Shown here: positions 1 through 6,415 of the stretch, in pieces
Position numbering within the stretch: position 1 is the stretch's first letter
Layout: the number at the start of each line of letters is the position of its first letter
Source: an uncultured Collinsella sp.
Lineage (GTDB): Bacteria > Actinomycetota > Coriobacteriia > Coriobacteriales > Coriobacteriaceae
Length of the DNA: 20,550 nt
Direction of reading: 5' to 3'
Assembly: GCA_900547765.1 (NCBI GenBank)
Contig: URIA01000041.1
Coordinates: 1-20,550, forward strand
Notes under the pieces: model-generated
Databases searched by the model: none
What the model saw: only the letters and a program-made list of their open reading frames with translations
What the model was told of the DNA's origin: nothing
Program-made: the position numbers and the translations under genes

Positions 1-55
1 TCCGTACATGTACGGATGAATATGGGAGGTGTTCGGATGAAGTTGATATTCAAGG
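1..55 (+). repeat. Left copy of 53-bp terminal inverted repeat, with 16-bp palindrome
   Basis: Positions 3-55 are identical, base for base, to the reverse complement of 20498-20550; identity stops sharply at 56 (t here, g in the other copy). The first 16 bases form a perfect palindrome, TCCGTACATGTACGGA. The repeat also contains a ribosome binding site (GGGAGG at 24-29), an ATG at 37 and six codons (MKLIFK). This reading frame stays open through the region upstream of mnmA and into mnmA itself. A multicopy element end, an inversion site or an assembly break at a repeat would all look like this. Confidence 0.9.
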
Positions 56-111
56 TCTCTTCTGGCAGCTTGAGCTCATCCCAACAGGGTGTCCCACAGG
101 ACGCCCGAACT

Positions 112-120
112 TGCTACAAT
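112..120 (+). promoter_or_regulatory. Candidate extended -10 promoter for mnmA
   Basis: TGCTACAAT fits an extended -10 element (TGn followed by TACAAT, one mismatch to TATAAT). No good -35 hexamer lies 16-18 bases upstream, which is tolerable for extended -10 promoters. Transcription would start near 127, at the edge of the hairpin at 125-152. This is inference from motif only. Confidence 0.4.
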
Positions 121-124
121 GTCT

Positions 125-163
125 GCGGCGCAGAACCAGCCTCCCGCGCCGCTTTTCTTTTTT
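125..163 (+). terminator. Hairpin plus T-tract upstream of mnmA (terminator or attenuator)
   Basis: GCGGCGC (125-131) pairs perfectly with GCGCCGC (146-152) around a 14-nt loop, and is followed by TTTTCTTTTTT. It has the form of an intrinsic terminator on the + strand. It may end transcription arriving from the left, or attenuate mnmA, whose start codon lies 30 bases downstream. The overlap with the candidate promoter start site leaves the role open. Confidence 0.5.
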
Positions 164-192
164 GGCCACATGCCACCAAGGAGAACCTCCCC

Positions 193-1293
193 ATGCACAA
201 CAAGCGCGTGCTCGTCGCCATGAGCGGCGGCGTCGATTCCAGCGTGACCGCGTATCTGCTCAAAAGTCAGGGTTACGAATGTGTCGGTGCCACCATGCGC
301 CTCACCTGCCCCGCGCCCGATCCCACCACGGGCATGAGTAAGGTCGACCGCGACATCGCCGATGCAAAGGCCGTCGCCGAGCGCCTGGGGATACCCCATC
401 ACGTGCTCGACTTGCAGCAAACCTTCGACCGCAACGTTGTCGAGCGTTTTATGAACGCCTACCAGGAGGGGCTGACGCCCAATCCGTGCATCATCTGCAA
501 CCGCCATATTAAGTTTGGCGCGTTGCTGGATGCGGCGCTGGATATGGGCTGCGACTACATCGCCACAGGCCACTATGCCAAAACGAGCCAGGCGCCCGAC
601 GGCACCTGGCAGCTGCATCGCGGCGAGGACCCCAAAAAGGACCAGAGTTACTTTTTGTATTCGCTCACGCAGGAGCGCCTGGCGCACACGATCTTTCCGC
701 TGGCAGGCCTAGACAAAGAGCGCGACGTGCGCCGCATAGCCACCGAGCAGGGCTTTGTTAACGCTAAGAAGGCCGAAAGCGAGGACATCTGCTTTATTCC
801 AGACGGCGACTACGCGGGCTATATCGAGCGCCGCTGCGGACATGCCGCTGCACCGGGCAACATCGTATGGCGCGACGGCAGCGTGGTTGGGCGCCACAAC
901 GGCGCGCTGCGCTACACCATCGGCCAGCGTAAGGGCTTGGGCGTCGCGATGGCGCATCCCGTGTACGTAACGGGTGTCGACGCCGTCAACAACACCGTGC
1001 ATCTGGGCGAGGCAGAGGACCTGACGGCCACGGCGCTCACGGCCAACGACTGGATTTGGAGCGCCCCTGCCGACCGCATGGAGGCAGAGCTCGATGCCGG
1101 CGGCATTCGCGTGGGAGCCAAGTACCGCTACCGTCAAAAGGACCAGGCGGCGACCCTTACACGTGGCGCCGACGGACAAATGCTGCTGACCTTTGACGAG
1201 CCGCAACGAGCCATCGCCCCCGGCCAGGCCGTCGTTATATACCGCGGCGACATCGTCCTGGGCGGCGGCACCGTGACCGGCGCACTTAAGTAG
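193..1293 (+). CDS. mnmA: tRNA-specific 2-thiouridylase MnmA
   Basis: 366 aa, the usual size for the family. MnmA uses ATP to adenylate U34 of Lys, Glu and Gln tRNAs and then inserts sulfur from a persulfide relay; it is cytoplasmic. The N-terminal PP-loop SGGVDSS is at residues 11-17. The nucleophilic Cys99 lies in NPCIICN and the second catalytic Cys200 in SEDICFIPDG, with the ATGHYAK motif at about 125-131. The ATG at 193 is chosen because AAGGAG (178-183) sits 9 bases upstream and the protein then begins like family members (MHNKRVLVAMSGGVDSS). The frame is open upstream to position 16, into the terminal repeat, but those 59 codons resemble nothing in the family. It converges on the HipA-like gene, with 8 bp between stops and no clear terminator between them. 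Confidence 0.96.
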   Translation: MHNKRVLVAMSGGVDSSVTAYLLKSQGYECVGATMRLTCPAPDPTTGMSKVDRDIADAKAVAERLGIPHHVLDLQQTFDRNVVERFMNAYQEGLTPNPCIICNRHIKFGALLDAALDMGCDYIATGHYAKTSQAPDGTWQLHRGEDPKKDQSYFLYSLTQERLAHTIFPLAGLDKERDVRRIATEQGFVNAKKAESEDICFIPDGDYAGYIERRCGHAAAPGNIVWRDGSVVGRHNGALRYTIGQRKGLGVAMAHPVYVTGVDAVNNTVHLGEAEDLTATALTANDWIWSAPADRMEAELDAGGIRVGAKYRYRQKDQAATLTRGADGQMLLTFDEPQRAIAPGQAVVIYRGDIVLGGGTVTGALK

Positions 1294-1301
1294 CCGCGGG
1301 T

Positions 1302-2675
1302 TTATCGCTGCACGTGTCGAAGTACCTCAACAGCGGCACCAACCTCGATTACGCGACGCTCGAGGCCGCGGCGGATGGCCTCGAGTCGACCCTCCGCCGT
1401 GGCCCATTTGCTCTGCGAAAGAATCTCGATCGCCTCATCAACAAATCCGTTGAGCCGCGACGAATCGAACCAATCGAGCAAATCCGCAAGCGCCAGCTGG
1501 ACGGAAGGGTCGGGCCCAAACGGCTTAGCGGAAAACCCAAACTCCCCAGCTGCGAGCACGGCAGTTGGCACGTTGTACCACAGGCAGTTGCCGCTATCGA
1601 ACAGCGGAGCAGGTTTTATCTCCAGGGTGTCGACATTGCGGATGATGCCGAAGTTTCGCCAATGGCGGTCGCTGTTGGCCAAAAGGGCATCGCAGACAAT
1701 CATCTGCGACATAGACCTTCTCACAGCGGCCTCATCGGCACCATGCTTGCCAAGGCAGCGACAGTATCGATCGTATGTCGAGCTTCCTCGCTGGCCACCA
1801 AGGGCGTTCTTAACGTAAACAGCCGGAACGTATTCCTCGCGGCCGTCAAGAAAATCCTCGCACAGGCACGCAGGGCCATCGAACATCCGCTCAACCGTAT
1901 AAGGAACAAACTCGCCCTCCGACAGCAAGCGACGATGCAGAGCCGTTGCAACCGCCTCGTTAAAGGGCCGTTGGTCGTCCATGCCGCATCCCTTGACCAG
2001 AACGCGAACACCGTTGCGAATCATCCACGATTTAGGGAGCTCGCCCTCGGACGTGTTATCAGGATTTTTAAGACCGATGCCTTCCAGCCAACCCGAACGC
2101 TCTTCGGGCGCCGATCGCTCAAATTCGTTCTCAAAGTAATTGATGTTTTGCCATTTGAGTTCGGCGCAATCGGCCGGCCGCAGCCAATAGCAATCCGAAA
2201 GCGATAGGCCCAGGCACTGAACCGGCACCTCAATGCCACTGGCAATTCCCAGTTCACGATAGCGCGAGACGAGTCCGGGACGGACGTCAGGCACCGACCG
2301 ATGGCTCCACCACACGTTGAGCTCCCGTTTATTCACCGTAGGAGAAGAACTCGAGCACGTGCCAAACGGCATCCTCTGCGCATCGAGCACCTCGGCGATT
2401 TCGAAGGGAAACTCACGTGTCGGATCAAATGAGACATGCGCGACCTCATGGTCGGCCGACATCAGCGTAAACTTGCGCCCCACATCGGCCGCAGGACGGC
2501 GTCCACGTTTGCGGACCTTTTGATAAGCGAGCGCAGAATCATACTCAACCATCTTCCGTCCGCCCACAATATCGCACGCGAGCGTTCCCGATGCGGCAAG
2601 TTGCGATATGCGGGCTTTCGTAACGCCCAACAGGCGGGCGGCATCACCCATAGATAAGTACTCAGATGTATTCAT
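1302..2675 (-). CDS. HipA-like kinase with N-terminal helix-turn-helix
   Basis: 457 aa. Residues 1-45 form an excisionase/MerR-like helix-turn-helix (YLSMGDAARLLGVTKARISQLAASG). The C-terminal two thirds looks like a HipA/CtkA-type protein kinase: a candidate ATP-binding Lys228 in VLVKG, a helix Glu in RPFNEAVATALHRRL (about 240), the catalytic loop NSDRHWRNFG (334-343, Asp336, Asn341) and the metal-binding Asp360 in PLFDSG. All expected kinase residues seem present, so it is probably active. In classical HipBA systems a separate HipB provides DNA binding; here the DNA-binding module is fused to the kinase and no hipB lies next door. The ATG at 2675 is chosen because GAGGTGAT sits 7 bases upstream; earlier starts at 2684 and 2687 overlap that site. 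An AT-rich promoter region with an inverted repeat precedes it. Target and toxicity are unknown. Confidence 0.8.
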   Translation of the reverse strand: MNTSEYLSMGDAARLLGVTKARISQLAASGTLACDIVGGRKMVEYDSALAYQKVRKRGRRPAADVGRKFTLMSADHEVAHVSFDPTREFPFEIAEVLDAQRMPFGTCSSSSPTVNKRELNVWWSHRSVPDVRPGLVSRYRELGIASGIEVPVQCLGLSLSDCYWLRPADCAELKWQNINYFENEFERSAPEERSGWLEGIGLKNPDNTSEGELPKSWMIRNGVRVLVKGCGMDDQRPFNEAVATALHRRLLSEGEFVPYTVERMFDGPACLCEDFLDGREEYVPAVYVKNALGGQRGSSTYDRYCRCLGKHGADEAAVRRSMSQMIVCDALLANSDRHWRNFGIIRNVDTLEIKPAPLFDSGNCLWYNVPTAVLAAGEFGFSAKPFGPDPSVQLALADLLDWFDSSRLNGFVDEAIEILSQSKWATAEGRLEAIRRGLERRVIEVGAAVEVLRHVQR

Positions 2676-2706
2676 ATGCCGCATCACCTCGTTAAGTAAT
2701 TTACGC

Positions 2707-2743
2707 GTTTAGTTAACATATTACATACATCATAATACTAAAC
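2707..2743. promoter_or_regulatory. Inverted repeat upstream of the HTH-kinase gene (candidate operator)
   Basis: GTTTAGT (2707-2713) and ACTAAAC (2737-2743) are perfect 7-bp inverted arms. They lie in an unusually AT-rich stretch 32-68 bp upstream of the HTH-kinase start codon, where its promoter should be. The encoded protein carries a helix-turn-helix, so autoregulation through this site is plausible. This is inference; arm spacing (23 nt) is wide. Confidence 0.35.
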
Positions 2744-2754
2744 GACCTAAGGCG

Positions 2755-2778
2755 AAAAAAGGCCCGAGAAATCGGGCC
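2755..2778 (-). terminator. Intrinsic terminator of the M42 peptidase gene
   Basis: Read on the minus strand, a perfect 7-bp stem (GGCCCGA/TCGGGCC, 2761-2767 with 2772-2778) with a 4-nt loop is followed by six T residues (2760-2755). It begins 36 bp beyond the stop codon of the M42 peptidase and also shields the HTH-kinase promoter from read-through. Confidence 0.85.
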
Positions 2779-2813
2779 TTAGCGATTGGTCAGCCGAGTC
2801 GCAAACTACTTCC

Positions 2814-3842
2814 CTAGCGCTGGACGTAGGCGCGGACGAGCTCGAAGGTGTTGCGCACGCCGTCCATGTGGCTACGCTCGTAGTTGTGGCTCGCATACAC
2901 GCCGGGGCCGATCAGACCATGGCGAATGTCGTAGCCGGCAGAGAGCGTGGCTTCGACGTCCGAACCGTAATGCGGATACACGTCGATGGCGTAGTCAAGT
3001 TCAAGCTCGCGCGCGATATTGGACAGCGTGGTCACCAGGTCGTAGTTGTACGGACCACCCGAATCCTTGGCGCAAATCGACACCATGCGCTCGGTGCAGC
3101 CCAGGTCGTCGCCCACGCAGCCCATGTCAACGCTGATCATCTCGCGCGTGTCGGCCGGCACGAAGGCACCGCCATGGCCGACCTCCTCGTACACGGTAAA
3201 GAGCAGCGAAACCTTACGCGAAAGCGTCACCTCGCCAGCGGCGACGGCACGCGCCAAGCCCAGCAAAATGGCGGCCGAAAGCTTGTCATCCAGGAAGCGG
3301 CTCTTAATGTAGCCGCTCTCCGTCACCGTGGTACGCGGATCCATAGCGATGATGTCGCCGGTCTGAATACCCAGCTCAAGCACGTCGTCCTTGCTGTCGA
3401 CGTTCTCGTCGAGCAGGATCTCCATGTTCTTCTCGATGGTCTTGACCGGCTCGTCGGCCACGTGCGCCGAAGGCTCGGTGTTGAGGACCACGCCCGTGTA
3501 GACATTGCCGTCGCGCGTATAAACGGTGCAGTTCTCGCCATCGGCCGTAGACCACTGATGCCCACCAAGCGTCGTGGGACGCAGGCGGCCATTGTCCTTA
3601 ATGGAGCGCACCATGGCGCCCAGGGTATCGACATGGCTCGCCAGTACGAGCGGCTCGCCCTCGCCGCCAAGCTCAACGAGCACGTTACCCTTATTAGAAC
3701 GCTCAGGCCCAAACCCCATATCGCGCAGGGTCTCCATCAGATAATCAGTCGCCGCACGGGTATAGCCTGTAGGCGAAGCAATAGAAGTCAGCGCCTTCAA
3801 CTGGTCAGTAATATAGGAGAGCGTAGAATCCATCTTGGACAC
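2814..3842 (-). CDS. M42 family metallopeptidase (glutamyl aminopeptidase/deblocking type)
   Basis: 342 aa, standard length for the family. M42 enzymes are cytoplasmic, two-metal (Zn or Co) aminopeptidases, often forming large tetrahedral assemblies that trim peptides. The metal and catalytic residues are visible: His70 and Asp72 in ASHVDTLGAMV, Asp185 in RFLDDK, Glu219-Glu220 in VYEEVGHGG, Asp239 in ISVDMG and His319 in ASHNYERSH. The GTG at 3842 is chosen because AAAGGG lies 8 bases upstream; the next ATG (3833) would have no well-placed site. The gene is monocistronic: a terminator follows it and a large inverted repeat separates it from the alcohol dehydrogenase upstream. Substrate preference cannot be read from sequence. 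Confidence 0.9.
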   Translation of the reverse strand: MSKMDSTLSYITDQLKALTSIASPTGYTRAATDYLMETLRDMGFGPERSNKGNVLVELGGEGEPLVLASHVDTLGAMVRSIKDNGRLRPTTLGGHQWSTADGENCTVYTRDGNVYTGVVLNTEPSAHVADEPVKTIEKNMEILLDENVDSKDDVLELGIQTGDIIAMDPRTTVTESGYIKSRFLDDKLSAAILLGLARAVAAGEVTLSRKVSLLFTVYEEVGHGGAFVPADTREMISVDMGCVGDDLGCTERMVSICAKDSGGPYNYDLVTTLSNIARELELDYAIDVYPHYGSDVEATLSAGYDIRHGLIGPGVYASHNYERSHMDGVRNTFELVRAYVQR

Positions 3843-3961
3843 CAAAGTCACCCTTTCACATCGAATTAAACCCACAGCAACAATACCACCGCGAACCATC
3901 TTTTTACCTAGCGAGATGACCCATCGAGCTCGCCAGGGCTGCGCCCGCCACGATAACGAGC

Positions 3962-4091
3962 CGGCGGCCCCCTGCCGTTAGCCCCACAATCTTTCCGCAG
4001 GACGGAGGAAGCCCCCGCCGCACGAAGTGCGCAGCGGGGGCTTCCGACATGTCCGAGGACGATTGTGGGGCTAACGGGCAGGGGCCCGCCG
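3962..4091. repeat. ~130-bp nested imperfect inverted repeat (REP/BIME- or MITE-like)
   Basis: Outer arms 3962-3991 and 4061-4091 pair almost completely; 15 bases (3977-3991, GTTAGCCCCACAATC) are perfect, and the rest has one mismatch and one gap. Inside is a second hairpin: 12 perfect bases 4007-4018 with 4034-4045, capped by CGCAC/GTGCG around GAA. A 15-base middle section on each side matches poorly. It lies between the stop of the alcohol dehydrogenase and the start of the M42 peptidase. Neither strand has a T-tract, so it is not an ordinary intrinsic terminator. It may be a dispersed repetitive element or limit read-through and mRNA decay. Confidence 0.8.
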
Positions 4092-4098
4092 AACCAAG

Positions 4099-5265
4099 TT
4101 AGGCAGCCGGGCAGATCTTCTTGAAGAGCTCGATGACGTCGTCGAGCGTCGCCTCGCGCGGGTTACCCGGGAAGCAGGCGTCAGCCATGGCGTCCTTGGC
4201 CAGGACCTCGATCTCGTCAGCCTTCATGGCCTCGCAGACGTGCGGAATGTTCACGTCGGCAGAGAGCTGCTTGACGGCGGCGATGGCGGCGTCGGCGGCC
4301 TCGTCGGTGCTCATGCCCGTGGTGTCAACGCCCATGGCGACGGCAACCTTGGCCAGACGCTCGGCGCAAACCGGCTTGTTGAACTCCATGGCGATCGGCA
4401 GCAGCATGGCGCAAGCGACGCCGTGCGGGGTGTCGTAGTGAGCGGACAGGGTGTGAGCCATGGCGTGGTCGATGCCCAGGCCAACGTTGGAGAAGCCCAT
4501 GCCGGCGACATACTGGCCAAGAGCCATGCCCTCACGGCCGGAGCCGGGCTGGCCGGACTTGGCCTCGGCGACGGAGTCGCGCAGGTTCTCGCTGATCAGC
4601 TTAATAGCCTCAAAGTGGAACATGTCGGAGAGCTCCCAAGCGCCCTTGGTGGTGTAGCCCTCGATGGCGTGGGTTAGAGCGTCCATGCCGGTGGAGGCGG
4701 TCAGGCCGGCGGGCATGGAAGCCATCATGTCGGGGTCGACGACGGCGACCTCGGGGGCGTCGTTGGTGTCGACGCACACGAACTTGCGGACCTTCTCGGG
4801 GTCGGTGATGACGTAGTTGATGGTCACCTCGGCAGCGGTACCGGCGGTCGTCGGCACAGCGATGGTAAACACGGCGTGGTTCTTAGTGGGAGCAACGCCC
4901 TCGAGGCTGCGGACATCGGCAAACTCGGGGTTGTTGATGATGATGCCGATAGCCTTGGCGGTGTCCATGGAGGAGCCACCACCGATGGTCACGATAGCGT
5001 CAGCCTCGGCGGCCTTGAAGGCCTCGACGCCGTCCTTGACGTTCTGGATAGTGGGGTTGGGCTTAATCTCGGAGTAGAGGCTCCAAGCGATGCCGGCGGC
5101 GTCGAGCTCGTCGGTCACCTTGGCGGTAACGCCAAACTTGACCAGGTCGGGATCGGAGCAGACGAAGATCTTCTTGTAGCCGCGACGCTGGAGCTCGCCG
5201 GGGATCTCCTTGATAGCGCCGGAACCATGATAAGAGATGGTATTGAGAACGAAACGATTAGCCAT
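4099..5265 (-). CDS. Iron-containing alcohol dehydrogenase (FucO/lactaldehyde reductase-like)
   Basis: 388 aa, typical for group III metal-dependent alcohol dehydrogenases, cytoplasmic NAD(P)-linked enzymes that reduce aldehydes or oxidise alcohols. The nucleotide-binding GGGSSMDTAK is at about 95-104. The four iron ligands expected from E. coli FucO are present: Asp195 and His199 (TGMDALTHAIEGY), His267 (GIDHAMAH) and His281 (DTPHG). The start at 5265 has GGGAGG 6 bases upstream; a longer frame to 5307 has no such support. It stands alone, with a promoter region in 5266-5397 and the large inverted repeat after its stop. Lactaldehyde/propanediol, ethanol or butanol metabolism are all possible; the subfamily cannot be assigned and no fucose genes are nearby. 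Confidence 0.9.
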   Translation of the reverse strand: MANRFVLNTISYHGSGAIKEIPGELQRRGYKKIFVCSDPDLVKFGVTAKVTDELDAAGIAWSLYSEIKPNPTIQNVKDGVEAFKAAEADAIVTIGGGSSMDTAKAIGIIINNPEFADVRSLEGVAPTKNHAVFTIAVPTTAGTAAEVTINYVITDPEKVRKFVCVDTNDAPEVAVVDPDMMASMPAGLTASTGMDALTHAIEGYTTKGAWELSDMFHFEAIKLISENLRDSVAEAKSGQPGSGREGMALGQYVAGMGFSNVGLGIDHAMAHTLSAHYDTPHGVACAMLLPIAMEFNKPVCAERLAKVAVAMGVDTTGMSTDEAADAAIAAVKQLSADVNIPHVCEAMKADEIEVLAKDAMADACFPGNPREATLDDVIELFKKICPAA

Positions 5266-5324
5266 TGATAGCCTCCCATCGTGTGCGGGGCACCCATTAC
5301 GCCCCACGCTATGAGTCCCATCCT

Positions 5325-5379
5325 AACGCTTTTGAAACAAAAAACACGTGAGAACGTCAAAATTGTTAAAGCGTTTCAA
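5325..5379 (-). promoter_or_regulatory. Promoter/operator region of the alcohol dehydrogenase
   Basis: This AT-rich patch lies 60-115 bp upstream of the dehydrogenase start. It contains TTGACG at 5360-5355 (minus strand), a fair -35, with only a weak -10 about 17-18 bases on. TTAAAGCGTTTCAA (5366-5379) is an imperfect dyad with a central CG as in LacI-family operators. The heptamer GTTTCAA recurs in opposite orientation at 5338-5332. This suggests a regulated promoter, but the regulator is not in the window. Confidence 0.35.
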
Positions 5380-5387
5380 CAGAAGAT

Positions 5388-5424
5388 GAAAAATATTGCG
5401 GCAAAGGGACAACCCCTTTGCCGC
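5388..5424 (-). terminator. Intrinsic terminator of the DUF1275 gene
   Basis: On the minus strand, GCGGCAAAGGG (5424-5414) pairs perfectly with CCCTTTGCCGC (5408-5398) around a 5-nt loop, followed by AATATTTTTC. It starts 7 bp after the DUF1275 stop codon and isolates it from the dehydrogenase promoter downstream. Confidence 0.85.
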
Positions 5425-5430
5425 ATTCGG

Positions 5431-6147
5431 TTACTTTCGACAGCCCTCTTTCCAAGCCTCGGCCGCAACCTTCCAGCGAAAACGCAAGTCGCGCTCGCGG
5501 TCGATGAACATGATGGCAAACGCGACAAACAGCAGCACGCTCGCCACGACGATGGCGTGCAGGCCCATGCGCTCAATACACCAGTTGCCCAACACGGCGC
5601 CAAACACAAAGGTAAAGATCACGCCAAAGTACAGCAGGCCGTTTTCCAAAAAGCCGCGCTTGTGGGTGATGATGTAGTCGTCCACGTTTTGCAAGGCATT
5701 ACGGAGGTTGCCGATACACATGGTCGTGGCGATGCCGTGACCGTGGATCTTGCGGAAGCTCTCGACCTGCATGCCGCAGGCAAACGAGGTGAGGCAGTTG
5801 GCGAGCAGGTTGTAACCGCCGCCCGGGATAAAGCTCACGCCCAGCAAGATAACGGCTTCAAAAAACACCGTCACCTGGCGCCAGTGAATCACACTGCCAA
5901 ACCGCTCGTGAACCAGGTCGGCAAGCATAATGCCCACAGCAAACGACACCACAGGGAAGAAGTAGCGCCCCGCCAGTGCCCAGTTGCCTTCCGAGATGCT
6001 CACGCCCACGAGCAGGATGTTGCCCGTCTGCGCGTTGGCGAAAACATGATCGCGCCCAATGTACGAATACACATCCATAAAGCCACCGGCGAGCGCCAAG
6101 ATGATGCCCAGCTCAATAGACTCCGATATCTGTTTGGCACGCTGCAT
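5431..6147 (-). CDS. DUF1275 (YoaK) family membrane protein
   Basis: 238 aa, about the family length. The start at 6147 (MQRAKQISESIELGI) has GGAGG 10 bases upstream; the frame is open further up but that part has no membrane character. About six hydrophobic helices are visible, with family-like segments: the first helix GIILALAGGFMDVYSYIGRDHVFANAQTGN, then FACGMQVESFRKIHG and TTMCIGNLRN. This matches the DUF1275/YoaK family, whose biochemical role is not established. It ends in a basic soluble tail (RERDLRFRWKVAAEAWKEGCRK). It is divergent from the YgiQ gene, with 268 bp between start codons, and has its own terminator, so it is probably transcribed alone. Confidence 0.85.
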   Translation of the reverse strand: MQRAKQISESIELGIILALAGGFMDVYSYIGRDHVFANAQTGNILLVGVSISEGNWALAGRYFFPVVSFAVGIMLADLVHERFGSVIHWRQVTVFFEAVILLGVSFIPGGGYNLLANCLTSFACGMQVESFRKIHGHGIATTMCIGNLRNALQNVDDYIITHKRGFLENGLLYFGVIFTFVFGAVLGNWCIERMGLHAIVVASVLLFVAFAIMFIDRERDLRFRWKVAAEAWKEGCRK

Positions 6148-6343
6148 CGTCGTGCATCCTCCTTGTTGACGACTCTCTCGTGCGTTGGCGGAAACATAGC
6201 CGCCGTTCATACTGTAACCCATTGACAACATGGCATGCGCGCGAGACGGGCTCCCCAACGCGCGGATACACAGTCTGGAAACAAACGGCGGGCGCGGCGC
6301 CGACACCCGCATCGACACGCCGATCCGCCAGCCCATGTACTCC

Positions 6344-6378
6344 ACCAGTCTTTTTAGCCCCGTCCCAAAAAGACTGGT
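6344..6378. promoter_or_regulatory. Perfect 12-bp inverted repeat in the ygiQ leader
   Basis: ACCAGTCTTTTT (6344-6355) and AAAAAGACTGGT (6367-6378) are perfect inverted arms around 11 nt, directly abutting TACAAT (6379-6384), a plausible -10 for ygiQ. The GTG start is 37 bp further on. It could be an operator over the promoter or a terminator-like hairpin. The remainder of the 6148-6415 gap contains the DUF1275 promoter region, for which I see only a loose TTGTCA on the minus strand (6229-6224). Confidence 0.5.
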
Positions 6379-6415
6379 TACAATTACGTGCAGCATACAA
6401 ACACCGGGAGGGATC

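Noticed and set aside
1..55. Sequencing adapter contamination as the source of the terminal repeat
   Set aside because: The sequence does not resemble the common Illumina or Nextera adapters I know, and it contains a well-spaced RBS and start codon.
2868..3869. A 333-codon open frame on the + strand opposite the M42 peptidase
   Set aside because: Antisense to a gene with all M42 metal ligands; no recognisable domain.
5366..5379. A CcpA-type cre site in the alcohol dehydrogenase promoter
   Set aside because: The sequence is cre-like at first sight, but the central CG is shifted relative to the TGWAANCGNTNWCA consensus.
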